Positions 47,521 through 59,848 of a stretch of DNA of 64,000 nt are shown here, in pieces (the stretch's first letter is position 1; each line of letters opens with the position of its first letter). The DNA lies in NCBI GenBank assembly GCA_013388985.1, contig JACAEF010000005.1:1-64000 (forward strand). Direction: 5' to 3'. Made by a program: the position numbers and the translations under genes. The notes below the pieces were generated by a model. It made no database searches, was not told the origin of the DNA, and was given only the letters and a program-made list of their open reading frames with translations. The DNA is from Rhodocyclaceae bacterium. Its GTDB lineage: Bacteria > Pseudomonadota > Gammaproteobacteria > Burkholderiales > Rhodocyclaceae.

Positions 47521-48803
47521 ATTCTCTCATCATCTTTTCGCTGCTCGTCGCGCTGATGCTCACCGGCATGCCGATCTCGATCTCGCTCGGCCTCACGGTG
47601 CTGACCTTCCTGTTTTTCATGACCCATGTGCCGGTCGAGTCGGTGGCGCTGAAACTATTCACCGGCATCGAGAAGTTCGAGATCATGGCGATCCCGTTCT
47701 TCATCCTCGCCGGTAACTTCCTCACGCATGGTGGCGTGGCGCGACGCATGATCAAGTTCGCGACCTCGATGGTGGGGCATTGGCATGGCGGCCTCGGTCT
47801 CGGCGGCGTGGTCGCCTGCGCCCTGTTCGCGGCCGTTTCGGGTTCCAGTCCGGCCACCGTGGTGGCGATCGGCTCGATCCTGATGCCGGCGATGGTCAAG
47901 GCAGGCTTCCCGAAGCGTTTCGGCGCCGGCGTCATCACCACCTCGGGCGCGCTCGGCATCCTGATCCCGCCTTCGATCGTGATGGTGATGTATTCGGTCT
48001 CGACCAATACCTCGGTGGGCGCCCTGTTCATGGCGGGGGTGATTCCCGGCCTTGTGATGGCCACGATGCTCGGCATGACCACCTGGTATCGGGCGTGGAA
48101 GAACGACTATCCCCGCCAGCCGAAGGCGAGCTGGCGCGAGCGCTGGACGGCTTTCCGCGAATCGGCCTGGGGCCTGTTCCTGATCGTCGTCGTGATGGGC
48201 GGCATCTACTCGGGCATCTTCACGCCGACCGAGGCCGCGGCGATGAGCGCCGTGTATGCCTTCTTCGTCGCCGTGTTCGTGTACAAGGACATGGGATTGA
48301 AGGACGTGCCGCGCGTGCTGCTTTCCTCGGCGAACATGAGCGCGATGCTGCTCTACATCATCACCAATGCGGTGCTGTTCTCTTTCCTGATGACGCACGA
48401 GAACATCCCGCAGGAGATGGCCGACTGGATGATCGGCACCGGTGTGGGCGTGATCGGCTTTCTGCTGATCTCCAACGTCTTGCTGCTCCTCGCTGGCAAC
48501 TTCATGGAACCCTCCTCGATCGTGCTGATCCTGGCACCGATCCTGTTCCCGATCGCGGTCAAGCTCGGCATCGATCCGGTGCATTTCGGCATCATGATGG
48601 TGGTGAACATGGAGGTCGGCATGTGTCACCCGCCGGTCGGCTTGAACCTCTACGTCTCCTCCGGGATCACCAAGATGGGCATCACCGAGCTGACCGTCGC
48701 GGTCTGGCCGTGGCTGTTGACGATGCTGGTGTTCCTCGTCATCGTCACCTACTGGCCGTCACTCTCGCTGTGGTTGCCCAGGACGCTCGGCATGATCGGT
48801 TGA
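47517..48803 (+). CDS. dctM: TRAP transporter large permease DctM
   Basis: A 428-residue DctM with about twelve helices and family motifs AIPFFILAGNFLTHGGVARRM, AAVSGSSPATVVAIG and MEVGMCHPPVGLNLYV. It carries the solute using a Na+ or H+ gradient, together with DctP and DctQ. It is the last gene of the operon, followed by a terminator. Confidence 0.96.
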   Translation: MNSLIIFSLLVALMLTGMPISISLGLTVLTFLFFMTHVPVESVALKLFTGIEKFEIMAIPFFILAGNFLTHGGVARRMIKFATSMVGHWHGGLGLGGVVACALFAAVSGSSPATVVAIGSILMPAMVKAGFPKRFGAGVITTSGALGILIPPSIVMVMYSVSTNTSVGALFMAGVIPGLVMATMLGMTTWYRAWKNDYPRQPKASWRERWTAFRESAWGLFLIVVVMGGIYSGIFTPTEAAAMSAVYAFFVAVFVYKDMGLKDVPRVLLSSANMSAMLLYIITNAVLFSFLMTHENIPQEMADWMIGTGVGVIGFLLISNVLLLLAGNFMEPSSIVLILAPILFPIAVKLGIDPVHFGIMMVVNMEVGMCHPPVGLNLYVSSGITKMGITELTVAVWPWLLTMLVFLVIVTYWPSLSLWLPRTLGMIG

Positions 48804-48817
48804 ACGCTGTTCCACGG

Positions 48818-48847
48818 AAAAGCCCGGTCGTCCGACCGGGCTTTTTT
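48818..48847 (+). terminator. Terminator after dctM
   Basis: 12-bp stem (48818-48829 with 48834-48845), GTCC loop, then a T-run. The A-run on the left side means that it could work in both directions. Confidence 0.9.
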
Positions 48848-48933
48848 GTTGCCGCTGGCCGCGGGAAGGTCCGATTCTGCGATAAAATCCGCAGTTCTTT
48901 GTTTTTCATATCAATCTGCTGGAGAATCTCAGA

Positions 48934-49362
48934 ATGGCCATCGAACGCACCCTGTCGATCATCAAACCCGATGCCGTGGCGAAGAATGTGATCGGCAAGA
49001 TCTATTCCCGTTTCGAGACCAACGGTCTCAAGATCGTCGCCGCGCGCATGGCGTGGCTCTCCGAGCGCGAAGCCGGCGGCTTCTACGCCGTGCATAAGGA
49101 GCGGCCCTTCTTCAAGGATCTCGTCAAGTTCATGACCTCCGGCCCGGTGATGATCCAGGTGCTCGAAGGCGAGAACGCGATCGCCAAGAACCGCGAGCTG
49201 ATGGGCGCGACCGATCCGAAGAAGGCCGAAAAAGGCACGATCCGTGCCGACTTCGCCGAAAGCATCGACGCCAACGCCGTGCATGGCTCCGACGGTCCCG
49301 AGACGGCCAAGGTCGAGATCGCCTATTTCTTCCCTGAGCTCGAAGTCTTCTCCGGTCGTTGA
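48934..49362 (+). CDS. ndk: Nucleoside diphosphate kinase
   Basis: A 142-residue enzyme ([21 protein letters not shown]) with the phospho-His in [10 protein letters not shown]. It balances NTP pools. A GGAGA lies upstream. It opens the ndk-to-der cluster typical of betaproteobacteria. Confidence 0.99.
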   Translation: MAIERTLSIIKPDAVAKNVIGKIYSRFETNGLKIVAARMAWLSEREAGGFYAVHKERPFFKDLVKFMTSGPVMIQVLEGENAIAKNRELMGATDPKKAEKGTIRADFAESIDANAVHGSDGPETAKVEIAYFFPELEVFSGR

Positions 49363-49374
49363 TCCAAGGCTCGC

Positions 49375-50481
49375 ATGACGGTCAATCTGCTCGATTTCGA
49401 TGCCGCAAGCCTGGAAGCCTGGTTCGCGCAGCTGGGCGAGAAACCTTTCCGCGCGCGCCAGGTGCTGCGCTGGATGCATCGTTTCGGCGTCGATGATTTC
49501 GGGCAGATGACCGATGTGGCGAAAAGTCTGCGCGCTAAGCTGGCGGAAGCTGCCGTAATTCATGGCCCGGTTCCCGTACGCGACAGCATTGCGGCCGATG
49601 GCACGCGCAAGTGGTTGCTTGACGTCGGACGGGGCAACGCCGTCGAGACGGTGTTCATCCCCGAGGCCAATCGCGGCACTCTGTGCGTCTCGACCCAGGT
49701 CGGCTGCGCGCTCGAATGCGCTTTCTGTTCGACCGGCCGGCAGGGCTTCAACCGCAACCTGTCCACCGCCGAGATCATCGGCCAGCTCTGGCACGCCAAC
49801 CGCATGCTTGGCGCCGTGAAACAGCTGGGCGTGGGCGATGCGGGCGAGCGCGTGATCAGCAACGTGGTGCTGATGGGCATGGGCGAGCCGCTCGCCAACT
49901 ACGACAACGTCGTCGCGGCGCTGAGGCTGATGCTCGATGACAACGCCTATGGGCTGTCGCGCCGGCGAGTCACTGTCTCCACCGCCGGCATGGTGCCGGC
50001 GATCGACCGCCTGCGCGAGGATTGTCCGGTGGCGCTGGCGGTGTCGCTGCATGCGCCGACCGACGCGCTGCGCGACGAACTGGTGCCGCTCAACCGCAAA
50101 TATCCGCTCAAGGAGCTGATGGCGGCCTGTCGGCGCTATCTGCAAAACGCGCCACGCGACTTCATCACCTTCGAATACGTGCTGCTTGCCGGCGTGAATG
50201 ACCGCGTCGAGGACGCGCGCGCGATCCTGAGGCTGGTGCGCGACATCCCATGCAAATTCAACCTGATCCCGTTCAACCCCTTCCCAGGTTCCGGTTTTCG
50301 CAAACCTTCCGCCGAGCAGGTGCGTCGTTTTCAAGAGATCCTGATGGCTGCCGACATCGTCACGACGGTCAGGAAGACGCGCGGCGACGAGATCGATGCC
50401 GCCTGCGGGCAGTTGGCTGGCAAGGTCATGGACCGGAGCAAACGCACAATCGTCAAGTTCCCTTCCGAGGCGGTCGTCTGA
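49375..50481 (+). CDS. rlmN: 23S rRNA/tRNA adenine-C2 methyltransferase RlmN
   Basis: A 368-residue radical-SAM enzyme with the CxxxCxxC cluster ([11 protein letters not shown]), MGMGEPL motif and the catalytic C-terminal cysteine near [13 protein letters not shown]. It methylates A2503 of 23S rRNA and A37 of some tRNAs. It sits 12 bp after ndk, and its stop overlaps the pilW start. Confidence 0.98.
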   Translation: MTVNLLDFDAASLEAWFAQLGEKPFRARQVLRWMHRFGVDDFGQMTDVAKSLRAKLAEAAVIHGPVPVRDSIAADGTRKWLLDVGRGNAVETVFIPEANRGTLCVSTQVGCALECAFCSTGRQGFNRNLSTAEIIGQLWHANRMLGAVKQLGVGDAGERVISNVVLMGMGEPLANYDNVVAALRLMLDDNAYGLSRRRVTVSTAGMVPAIDRLREDCPVALAVSLHAPTDALRDELVPLNRKYPLKELMAACRRYLQNAPRDFITFEYVLLAGVNDRVEDARAILRLVRDIPCKFNLIPFNPFPGSGFRKPSAEQVRRFQEILMAADIVTTVRKTRGDEIDAACGQLAGKVMDRSKRTIVKFPSEAVV

Positions 50482-51293
50482 TGTCGTCGCTACGCATGTT
50501 GTCGATTCTGCTCGGCTTGTCCGCCATCCTGGCGGGGTGCGCGGGCACCACCGTTTCGTCCAAGCCAGAGCCGCTGCCCAACCTGGAGCAGTCCACGGCA
50601 AGCGCTCCGCCGGTTGCCGCGGATCCGCTCGAGCGGGCGAGAGTCCATACGGATCTCGGTCTTGCCTATCTGCGCGATGGGCAATACGACGTCGCGCTCA
50701 GCGAGGCGAAGATCGCCCTCGACAGTCATGACGGCTATGCCCCTGCCTACAATCTGAAGGCGCTCGTGCATATGGCGCTGAGACAGAACAGGGAGGCCGA
50801 GTCGGCATTCCACCAGGCGCTGGCGCTGGCGCCGGACAATCCCGAAATCAGCAACAATTACGGCTGGTTCCTCTGTCAGACGGGCAAAATCAAGGAGTCA
50901 TACGCCCATTTCAACAAGGCATTGCGCAATCCACTCTACAAGACGCCGGCCACCGCCATGCACAACATGGGCGTTTGCGCGCTGCTGGACAAGGATGACG
51001 TTACGGCCGAGTCCTACCTGTTCCGCGCCTTGAAGCTCGACCCGAACGATCTGCGCGCCTACTATCTGCTCGCCGACATCGATTACCGGCGCGGGCGCTA
51101 CGAGGATGCGCGCGAATGGCTGCGCAAGTTGCACGAGAGGATCGAGCCGACCGCGGAGACCGTTTGGCTGGCGTTGCGCATCGACCGCAAACTCGGCGAC
51201 CGTAAGAGCGAGGCGGCCAACATGGGGACCTTGCGCGGCAAATTCCGCGATTCGCCTGAATACCAGTTGATGATGCTTGGAGCATTCGATTGA
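50481..51293 (+). CDS. pilW: Type IV pilus assembly TPR lipoprotein PilW/PilF
   Basis: A 270-residue lipoprotein (lipobox LSAILAGC, Cys20) with about five TPR repeats (ARVHTDLGLAYLRDGQYDVALSEAKIALD; NNYGWFLCQTGKIKESYAHFNKAL). It is the pilotin that places the PilQ secretin in the outer membrane. Its start overlaps rlmN by one base, and rodZ starts inside its last codon. Confidence 0.95.
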   Translation: MSSLRMLSILLGLSAILAGCAGTTVSSKPEPLPNLEQSTASAPPVAADPLERARVHTDLGLAYLRDGQYDVALSEAKIALDSHDGYAPAYNLKALVHMALRQNREAESAFHQALALAPDNPEISNNYGWFLCQTGKIKESYAHFNKALRNPLYKTPATAMHNMGVCALLDKDDVTAESYLFRALKLDPNDLRAYYLLADIDYRRGRYEDAREWLRKLHERIEPTAETVWLALRIDRKLGDRKSEAANMGTLRGKFRDSPEYQLMMLGAFD

Positions 51294-52122
51294 GCGAGAT
51301 GGAGCAGGGTATTGCCGGCAGCACCGACGAGGCGCTATCTCCCGTTACCGACACGGCTACCGTCGGCGCGCGGTTGAGGGCGGCGCGCGAGGCCGCGCAT
51401 CTTTCGCATGAGGATGTCGCGCAGGCGCTGAAATTCAGCCCGCGCCAGATTGCCGCGCTCGAGGCCGACGATTATGCGGCGTTACCCGGCGCGACGATCG
51501 TGCGCGGTTTCGTGCGCAACTATGCCCGTCTGTTGAAACTGGACGCGACGGCCTTGCTGCGGCAGTTGGAGGCCGCCTTGCCGAGCGGTCCGGCCGAGGT
51601 GCGGCCGCCCGACAACATGGGGGTGGCCAGCGAATCGCGCGGTCTGCGCGAATCCTCCCCGTTGCTGACCCTCTCGCTGGTGTTGCTGCTGGCGGCGCTG
51701 TTGCTGGCATTGTGGCATTTCTTCGGCCCGACGTCGCAACGTACGGGGACGGCAAGCGTCGAATCGACGCCCGGGGCGACGAGCAGCGCGATGCCCGTCA
51801 TCCAGAATCCCGTTGTATCTTCCGTCGCCGCTGCCCCGGCCGAGAATGCCGTGATGCCGCCTCCGCCGCCCGCGCCCGAGGCGACGATGTCGACGGCATT
51901 GCATTTCAGCTTTGCCGACCGTTCCTGGGTCGAAGTCACCGATGCGAACAAGCGCATCCTCTACAGCGGCGAGAACCTCGCCGGCAGCCAATTGGATCTG
52001 AGCGGTCAGCCGCCGTTCGACATCGTCATCGGCAATGCCGGCAAGGTCTCCCTGAGCTATGGCGGCAAACCGGTCGATCTCGCGCCCTATACGCGTGCCG
52101 AAGTGGCGCGTCTGACGCTCGA

Positions 52123-52126
<4 letters not shown>
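51290..52126 (+). CDS. rodZ: RodZ-like helix-turn-helix membrane protein
   Basis: A 278-residue protein: HTH_25 domain ([34 protein letters not shown]), a transmembrane helix ([21 protein letters not shown]), a Pro/Ala linker and a C-terminal DUF4115 domain ([23 protein letters not shown]). RodZ links MreB to the wall elongation machinery. TTG 51290 has GGAG at 51279-51282; ATG 51299 is the alternative. It overlaps ispG by four bases. Confidence 0.9.
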
Positions 52127-53378
<1,252 letters not shown>

Positions 53379-53379
<1 letters not shown>

Positions 53380-54647
53380 TGACATACGCAACGGTGGCCG
53401 CGGAACACGATCTCATTCCACCGCACCCCAAGGAGGCTGCGCAACTTTCATTATTCGACCAACCGCACACGGATGATGAAGTAATGCGGCTTTTCTTCTC
53501 GGCGCGGCATGCTCCCTGTGTCATCGAGCGCGAGTTCTGGACGGCAAAACAAAGACAGGCTCATTCCTTGCATGAAATTTCCTATCGCGCCTGTTTCAAA
53601 CCGCAACTGCCGGCCTATTTCATTGATCGGCTGACACAACCGCGAGACGTCGTGTACGACCCCTTTTCCGGACGCGGCACGACGGCCATCGAAGCCGCAT
53701 TACGCGGGCGCATTCCCTACGCAAACGATATCAACCCATTGAGCGCGATTCTCTGCCGTCCTCGCATCGAACCGCCAGGTCTTGAAGCCGTTATTGGCCG
53801 CTTGGCGGAAATTCCCTTCGATGAGAAGCGCGAGGAGTGTGACATTGATTTGTCCGCGTTTTATCACCCTGTGACGGAAGGTGAAATACGCGCGCTGCGT
53901 CGTTACTTGATCGATCGCAGGGAAAGCGGTGCAGAAGATGATGTCGACCGGTGGATTCGGATGGTGGCGACCAACCGCCTGACCGGGCATTCGTCCGGTT
54001 TTTTCTCCGTCTATACATTGCCGCCGAACCAGGCGACGACCCCCGATCGCCAGGCCGAAATCAACCAACGTCTGGGCCAAACGCCACCATATCGCAACGT
54101 TGCCGCCCTGATCGTGAAAAAAAGCCGGCAGTTATTGAGCAGGCTGACGGATCGTCAAAGACGGACATTGAAGGAAGTGGCCAGCCATGCGCTTTTTTTG
54201 ACCGGACGCGCCCAGCAGACGACGGCGATTCCGGATGAATCGGTAGCGCTGACGGTCACCTCTCCACCGTTTCTCGATGTCGTCCAGTACGCCGAAGACA
54301 ACTGGCTGCGGTGTTGGTTCAATGCCATCGATGTCGAAGAAGTGGCTGCAAAGATGTCGGTTTCACGCTCCATCGACCAATGGTCGGCTGAAATGGAGGC
54401 GGCGCTCGTCGAGCTTTACCGAATCACGAGGCGGCAAGGCTTCGTTGCCTTCGAGGTTGGGGAGGTCAGGAATGGCAAATTGCTATTGGATGAGGTGATT
54501 GCGCCGATCGGAGAAAAGGCTGGCTTCTCCTGGCTGGGCACCTTGATCAATCGTCAGCAATTCACGAAAACTTCGAATATCTGGGGCGTGAAGAATAATC
54601 GGGGTGGCACCAACAGCAATCGCATCGTCATCTTGCGCAAGGATTGA
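53379..54647 (+). CDS. DNA methyltransferase of a type II restriction-modification pair
   Basis: A 422-residue enzyme. The SAM-binding motif is VYDPFSGRGTTAIEAALRG near residue 90, and the catalytic motif TVTSPPFLDVVQYAEDN near residue 290. SPPF fits N4-cytosine or N6-adenine methylation; N4-cytosine is more likely. ATG 53379 shares one base with the ispG stop (TGATG). Base composition is visibly lower in GC than in its neighbours and rare codons are more frequent, which suggests horizontal transfer. It should protect host DNA from the nuclease encoded next. Target site unknown. Confidence 0.88.
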
Positions 54648-54649
54648 CC

Positions 54650-55333
54650 ATGGATGCCGAACAACGTCGCCGTCAGTATGTGCGCCAGCTGGAGGCTGTG
54701 GTGCGGCAGATGCTGGTGCCGCTCAAGGGCGTTCCTTTCAACATGGTGATCGAGGCCATGACCGGCCATCGGGTCGTGGATTTCGATTCTGGCAATGGAG
54801 CTCATCGCAAGATTTTCGATGTGCTGGTGGAAGCTGGCCGGAAAAGCGTTTTCGCGATAAATGCTGCTGGCGGCATATCGAGCGCTCGTCCGAACGAGGT
54901 TGGCAATTATGTCGAGCCGTATGTCAAAGCAGCGCTCAATGCCCTGTCATCCGTGAGCGCGGATACGCCGACGACTGCATCGGGAAAGCGAAAGTCGACG
55001 GGCTATCCCGACATCGAGGCAAAAATCGATGAAACCGTCTTCTATGTCGAATGCAAGACCTACAACCGCAGGAATGTGAGTACCACGCAGAGAAGTTTTT
55101 ATCTTTCACCCTCTGAAGAATTCAAGGTGACGTGTGATGCGCTGCACTTCCTTTTGGCATTCGAGATCGATGCCGCCAAAGCTGGCCGCTACAAGGCAAA
55201 TGGGTTCAAGTTATTGACCCTTGACAACCTTTCTCTCGACGTCAAACACGAATTCAATTCGGACAACCGCCGCCTCTACTCAGGCACGGATGGGGCGCGG
55301 CTGCTTTACACCGAAACAGACATGTTGCAATGA
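54650..55333 (+). CDS. Putative type II restriction endonuclease (PD-(D/E)xK)
   Basis: A 227-residue protein of no family I recognise by name. The segment [22 protein letters not shown] (residues about 120-141) fits the PD-(D/E)xK nuclease core, with Asp in PD and Glu-Cys-Lys as ExK. It starts 2 bp after the methyltransferase stop, and its own stop overlaps the hisS start. Context makes it the cognate restriction enzyme. ATG 54650 is chosen over TTG 54644. Its low GC matches the methyltransferase gene. Confidence 0.78.
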   Translation: MDAEQRRRQYVRQLEAVVRQMLVPLKGVPFNMVIEAMTGHRVVDFDSGNGAHRKIFDVLVEAGRKSVFAINAAGGISSARPNEVGNYVEPYVKAALNALSSVSADTPTTASGKRKSTGYPDIEAKIDETVFYVECKTYNRRNVSTTQRSFYLSPSEEFKVTCDALHFLLAFEIDAAKAGRYKANGFKLLTLDNLSLDVKHEFNSDNRRLYSGTDGARLLYTETDMLQ

Positions 55334-56625
55334 GCCAGACCCTGCAAGCCATCCGCGGGATGAATGACATCCTGCCCAATGAGGCCGAGCGCTGGGAAGC
55401 CTTCGAGGAGACCGTGCGCGACTGGCTGTTTGCCTACGGCTACCGGCCGATCCGCATGCCGATCGTCGAGCCGACGCCCCTGTTCGCGCGTGCGATCGGC
55501 GCGGTGACCGACATCGTCGAGAAGGAGATGTATTCCTTCACGGATAGTCTCAACGGCGAGCAGCTGACGCTGCGGCCGGAGGGCACCGCCTCCTGCGTGC
55601 GTGCCGTGCTGCAGCACAATCTGCTCTACGACGGACCGAAGCGGCTGTGGTACATGGGGCCGATGTTCCGCCACGAGCGGCCGCAGAAAGGGCGTTACCG
55701 GCAGTTTCACCAAGTCGGCGTAGAGGCGCTCGGCCTGTCCGGCCCGGACATCGACGCCGAGCAGATCCTCATGTGTGCGCGGCTGTGGGACGATCTGGGC
55801 CTCGAAGGCATCCGTCTCGAGATCAACTCGCTCGGCCAGCCGGAAGAGCGCGCGAAGCATCGCGCCGATCTGATCGCCTATCTGGAAAAGCACATCGACC
55901 GGCTCGACGAGGACGGCAAGCGGCGCCTGCACACGAATCCCTTGCGTATCCTCGACACCAAGAATCCGGCCCTGCAGGAGATCGTCGAGGCGGCGCCGAA
56001 GCTGATCGGCTATCTGGGCGAAGCTTCGCTTGCGCACTTCGAGGGCGTGCAGCGGCTCCTCAAGGATGCCGGCATCCCCTACCGCATCAATCCGCGCCTG
56101 GTGCGCGGACTCGACTACTACAATCTGACCGTGTTCGAGTGGGTCACCGACCAGCTCGGCGCGCAGGGCACGGTCTGCGCCGGCGGGCGCTACGATGGGC
56201 TGATCGCCCAGTTGGGCGGCAAGCCGGCGCCTGCCTGCGGCTTCGCCATGGGCATCGAACGGCTGATGGCGCTCATCGAAGCGCAGGGCGAGCTGCCGGA
56301 GCCGCCTGCGCCCGACGTCTATGTCGTGCATCAAGGCGAGGTAGCAGAGCGGCTCGCCTTCCGTGCGGCGGAAGCCTTGCGCGACATCGGCTGCGCGGTG
56401 CTCACCCATATGGGCGGCGGCAGCTTCAAGTCGCAGATGAAGCGCGCCGATGCCTCCGGCGCGCAGCTGGCGCTGATCGTCGGCGACGACGAGGCGCAGA
56501 ACGACGAAGTGAGCGTGAAGCCCTTGCGCATCGAAGCGGAACAACGGCGGGTGTCGCTCGAACGGCTGGCCGAGGTCGTCAGCGACTGGCTCTACGGCGC
56601 GGATGAAGAATTGAACGAGGACTGA
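55330..56625 (+). CDS. hisS: Histidyl-tRNA synthetase
   Basis: A 431-residue class II synthetase starting [18 protein letters not shown]. It has motif 2 ([21 protein letters not shown]), the histidine-specific [14 protein letters not shown] and motif 3 (GFAMGIERL). It charges tRNA-His. It normally follows ispG directly; here the R-M pair lies between, and its ATG overlaps the endonuclease stop (ATGA). Confidence 0.99.
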   Translation: MSQTLQAIRGMNDILPNEAERWEAFEETVRDWLFAYGYRPIRMPIVEPTPLFARAIGAVTDIVEKEMYSFTDSLNGEQLTLRPEGTASCVRAVLQHNLLYDGPKRLWYMGPMFRHERPQKGRYRQFHQVGVEALGLSGPDIDAEQILMCARLWDDLGLEGIRLEINSLGQPEERAKHRADLIAYLEKHIDRLDEDGKRRLHTNPLRILDTKNPALQEIVEAAPKLIGYLGEASLAHFEGVQRLLKDAGIPYRINPRLVRGLDYYNLTVFEWVTDQLGAQGTVCAGGRYDGLIAQLGGKPAPACGFAMGIERLMALIEAQGELPEPPAPDVYVVHQGEVAERLAFRAAEALRDIGCAVLTHMGGGSFKSQMKRADASGAQLALIVGDDEAQNDEVSVKPLRIEAEQRRVSLERLAEVVSDWLYGADEELNED

Positions 56626-56628
56626 ATC

Positions 56629-57291
56629 ATGGCAACCTACGATCTCGAAGAACAGGAACAGATAGAAGAGCTGAAGACCTGGTGGAAGATGCACGGCACG
56701 CTGATCACCACGGTGGTCGTCGCCTTCGCCGTGGCCGTGGTCGGCTGGCAGCTCTGGCAATGGTGGCAGCGCAACGAAGCCGCCAAGGCCGCCCAGCTTT
56801 TCGGCACCTTGCAGCAAGCCCTGATGCAGCAGGATGTCAAGCGCGTGCGCCTGCTGGCCGGCGAGCTCGTCGACAAGCATGCCGGCACGGCCTATGCCGG
56901 CATGGCGGCAATGGTCGCCGGCAAGGTGCTGGCCGAGACCGGGGATCTGAAATCGGCCCAGGCCCAGTATGGCTGGGCGGCCGAGCATGCGACGGATCAG
57001 GGTACCCGCGACCTCGCGCGGCTGCGCCAGGCCATCGTGCTGGCCGAGGAGAAGGCGTACGACGAGGCGCTCAAGCTCCTTGCCGTGCCACCAACGCCGA
57101 ATCTGATGGCGCGTTTCCTCGAAGTGCGCGGCGACATCCTCGCCACTCAGGGAAAAGCCGCCGAGGCCCGCGCTGCCTTTGATGAAGCGATCAAGGCGCT
57201 GGAAGGCGACCGCAAGGCGGAAGGGCTGCCGCCCGGCCCGTATCTCGACATCCTGAAAGACAAACGCGACACGGCCGGAGTGTCGTCATGA
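56629..57291 (+). CDS. yfgM: YfgM/AncF-type TPR membrane protein
   Basis: A 220-residue inner-membrane protein with a short cytoplasmic start (MATYDLEEQEQIEELKTWWK), one transmembrane helix (LITTVVVAFAVAVVGWQLWQ) and a periplasmic TPR-like domain. YfgM works with PpiD at the SecYEG translocon. A weak, reverse match to the 26-bp repeat encodes LAVPPTPNL at residues 151-159. It overlaps bamB by four bases. Confidence 0.95.
   Translation: MATYDLEEQEQIEELKTWWKMHGTLITTVVVAFAVAVVGWQLWQWWQRNEAAKAAQLFGTLQQALMQQDVKRVRLLAGELVDKHAGTAYAGMAAMVAGKVLAETGDLKSAQAQYGWAAEHATDQGTRDLARLRQAIVLAEEKAYDEALKLLAVPPTPNLMARFLEVRGDILATQGKAAEARAAFDEAIKALEGDRKAEGLPPGPYLDILKDKRDTAGVSS
57079..57104 (-). repeat. Weak match to the dispersed 26-bp repeat (in yfgM)
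   Basis: About 19 of 26 positions agree. It is read as LAVPPTPNL, the same frame as other reverse copies, so it may be a decayed copy. Confidence 0.35.
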
Positions 57292-58457
57292 AGCGGGCCG
57301 TCCTGCTGTTGTCCGGCGCAGCCCTGTTGTTCTCGGGCTGCGCGACGATCAGCGATGCCGTCGATGCACTCAATCCGTTCAGCAAGTCGGCGCCGAAGAC
57401 CAAGCCTGCGCCGCTGCCGGCCATTCAGCCGCAGGGCGAGATCGCTCGTTTGTGGCAGGCGAATATCGGCAGTTCGGGAGAATATGTGCTGACGCCGGCC
57501 GTGGTCGGTGAAACCGTCTATGCCGCCGGCCGCGACGGCACGCTGGCGCGTTTCGACAACGGCCGCCAGATCTGGCGCATCGAAGCGGGCAAGCCGCTCT
57601 CCGGCGGCGTCGGCGCCAGCGACAATCTGGTGGTGGTGGGCACGCCGAAGGGCGAGGTGCTCGCCTTCCATGCGCAGGACGGCCGCCCGGCCTGGCAGGC
57701 GCGCGTCAGCTCGGAAGTCCTTGCCGCGCCGGCACTGGCAGGCGATCTCGTCGTCGTGCGCAGCAACGATGCGCGCATCTATGCCTTCGAGGCGGCCGAT
57801 GGCAAGCGCCGCTGGGTGTATCAGCGACCCACTCCCGCGCTGGTGCTGCGTTCTCCGGCTGGCGTCGTGCTGACCGACAAGGCCATCTACGCCGGTTTCG
57901 CCGGTGGCAAGCTGGTGGCGATCGCGCGCAGCAATGGCGCGGCGCTGTGGGAATCCGCGGTGGCGCTCGCGCGCGGCACGACGGAGCTCGAGCGCATCGC
58001 CGATGTCGCCAGCGACCCGGTGGTCGAAGCGGGCACGGTGTGCGCCGTCGCCTATCAGGGGCGCCTGGCCTGTTTCGACAGCGACACCGGCCGCCAGCTG
58101 TGGACGCGTGACGTTTCCTCGGTGGCCGGTCTCGACATCGGCAACCGCGCCATCTTCGTCACCGACGAGAAGGGGGTCGTGCATGCCTTCGAGCGCAATG
58201 GCGGCGCCACGCTGTGGAAGCAGGACAAGCTGCGTCTGCGCGGCGTCGGGCGTCCGCTCGTCGTCGGGCGCAGGGTGGTGGTCGGCGATTTCGAGGGCTA
58301 CGTGCATGCGTTGGCCGAGGATGACGGCAGTTTCATCGCGCGTCTGGCCACCGATGGTTCGGCGATCGTCGCCGCGCCGCAGCGCCAGAAGGGCAGCGAT
58401 GACCGGCTGGTGGTGCAGACCCAGAAGGGCAGCGTGCTGGCCCTCTCGCTGCGCTAA
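57288..58457 (+). CDS. bamB: Outer-membrane assembly lipoprotein BamB
   Basis: A 389-residue lipoprotein (lipobox ALLFSGC) with PQQ-type beta-propeller blades (GEVLAFHAQDGRPAWQARVSSEVLAAPAL; GRLACFDSDTGRQLWTRDVSSVAGLDIG). It is part of the BAM complex that folds outer-membrane proteins. The start overlaps yfgM, and der begins at the base after its stop. Confidence 0.97.
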   Translation: MKRAVLLLSGAALLFSGCATISDAVDALNPFSKSAPKTKPAPLPAIQPQGEIARLWQANIGSSGEYVLTPAVVGETVYAAGRDGTLARFDNGRQIWRIEAGKPLSGGVGASDNLVVVGTPKGEVLAFHAQDGRPAWQARVSSEVLAAPALAGDLVVVRSNDARIYAFEAADGKRRWVYQRPTPALVLRSPAGVVLTDKAIYAGFAGGKLVAIARSNGAALWESAVALARGTTELERIADVASDPVVEAGTVCAVAYQGRLACFDSDTGRQLWTRDVSSVAGLDIGNRAIFVTDEKGVVHAFERNGGATLWKQDKLRLRGVGRPLVVGRRVVVGDFEGYVHALAEDDGSFIARLATDGSAIVAAPQRQKGSDDRLVVQTQKGSVLALSLR

Positions 58458-59783
58458 ATGATTCCGACGCTCGCCCTCGTCGGCCGCCCCAACGTCGGCA
58501 AATCGACGCTGTTCAACCGGCTGACCAAGTCGCGCGCGGCGCTGGTGGCCGATCAGCCTGGGCTGACGCGCGATCGCCACTACGGCCATGGCCGGCTCGG
58601 CAAGCGGCCCTTCCTGGTCATCGATACCGGCGGCTTCGAGCCGCAGGCGAAGGAAGGCATCGTCCATGAAATGGCGCGGCAGGCCGAGGCGGCGATCGCG
58701 GAAGCCGACGCGCTGCTGTTCCTCGTCGATGTCCGCAACGGCCTCACGCCTCAGGACAAGGTGATCGCCGAGCGGCTGCGCCGGTCGGGACGGCCGCTGT
58801 ATCTGGTCGTCAACAAGGCCGAAGGCATGAACCGCGACGTCGTCGCGGCGGAGTTTCACGAACTCGGCTGTGGCCAGCCCTATGTCATTTCCGCCGCCCA
58901 TGGCGAGGGGGTGCGCGAGCTCTTGGAACTCGTGCTGGCTCGTTTTCCCGAGGAAGCGGAAGAAGTTCCCGAGGAGGAGGGGCCGCGCGTGGCCATCGTC
59001 GGCCGGCCCAATGTCGGCAAGAGCACGCTCGTCAATACCCTGCTCGGCGAGGAACGCATGATCGCCTTTGATATGCCGGGCACGACGCGCGATGCGATCG
59101 CCACGCCGTTCGAGAAGAACGGCAAGCGCTACACGCTGATCGACACCGCGGGCCTGCGCCGCAAGGGGCGTGTTTTCGAGGCGGTCGAAAAGTTCTCGGT
59201 GGTGAAAACCTTGCAGGCCATCGAAGCGGCGAACGTCGTCGTGCTGATGGTCGATGCGAGCCAGGATATCTCCGACCAGGACGCACATATCGCCGGCTTT
59301 TGCATCGAGGCCGGCCGCGCGCTGGTGCTGGCGGTGAACAAGTGGGATGCGGTCGACGCCTATCGCCGCGAGCAGGTCAAGCAGGATATCCAGAGAAAAC
59401 TGAACTTCCTCGGCTTCGCGCGCGTGCATTACATCTCGGCTCTCAAGGGGCAGGGCGTGGCGGGCGTGCTGCAGTCAGTCGACAAGGCCTACGCCGCCGC
59501 GATGGCCAAGCTGCCCACCCCGAAGCTGACCCGCGTCCTGCTCGATGCCGTGCAGAAGCAGGCGCCGCCGCGCCACGGCAACGTGCGCCCGAAGCTGCGC
59601 TATGCCCATCAGGGCGGCAGCAATCCGCCCGTCGTCGTCATCCACGGCAACGCGCTCGAGCACGTGCCGCCGGCCTACGTGCGCTATCTCGAACACGTCT
59701 TCGTCGAGGCGTTCAAATTGCAGGGCACGCCGCTACGCATCCAGTTCAAGAGCGCGAAGAATCCCTACGTCGACAAGCAATGA
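58458..59783 (+). CDS. der: Ribosome assembly GTPase Der (EngA)
   Basis: A 441-residue protein with two GTPase domains in tandem ([15 protein letters not shown] near residue 8, [15 protein letters not shown] near 183) and a C-terminal KH-like domain. It is essential for 50S ribosome assembly. In many betaproteobacteria hfq follows directly; here fdxA follows and hfq is at 20222. Confidence 0.99.
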   Translation: MIPTLALVGRPNVGKSTLFNRLTKSRAALVADQPGLTRDRHYGHGRLGKRPFLVIDTGGFEPQAKEGIVHEMARQAEAAIAEADALLFLVDVRNGLTPQDKVIAERLRRSGRPLYLVVNKAEGMNRDVVAAEFHELGCGQPYVISAAHGEGVRELLELVLARFPEEAEEVPEEEGPRVAIVGRPNVGKSTLVNTLLGEERMIAFDMPGTTRDAIATPFEKNGKRYTLIDTAGLRRKGRVFEAVEKFSVVKTLQAIEAANVVVLMVDASQDISDQDAHIAGFCIEAGRALVLAVNKWDAVDAYRREQVKQDIQRKLNFLGFARVHYISALKGQGVAGVLQSVDKAYAAAMAKLPTPKLTRVLLDAVQKQAPPRHGNVRPKLRYAHQGGSNPPVVVIHGNALEHVPPAYVRYLEHVFVEAFKLQGTPLRIQFKSAKNPYVDKQ

Positions 59784-59808
59784 AACTCGGCGCTGGTAAG
59801 ACGGCACC
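59783..59808 (+). repeat. Dispersed 26-bp repeat, copy 13 (at the end of der)
   Basis: Starts AAACTCGGCGCTGG, ends GACGGCACC. It begins at the last base of the der stop codon. Confidence 0.7.
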
Positions 59809-59848
59809 GCTTGGCTATACTGCTTGAAAATCCGAGGAGGGATCTGCA

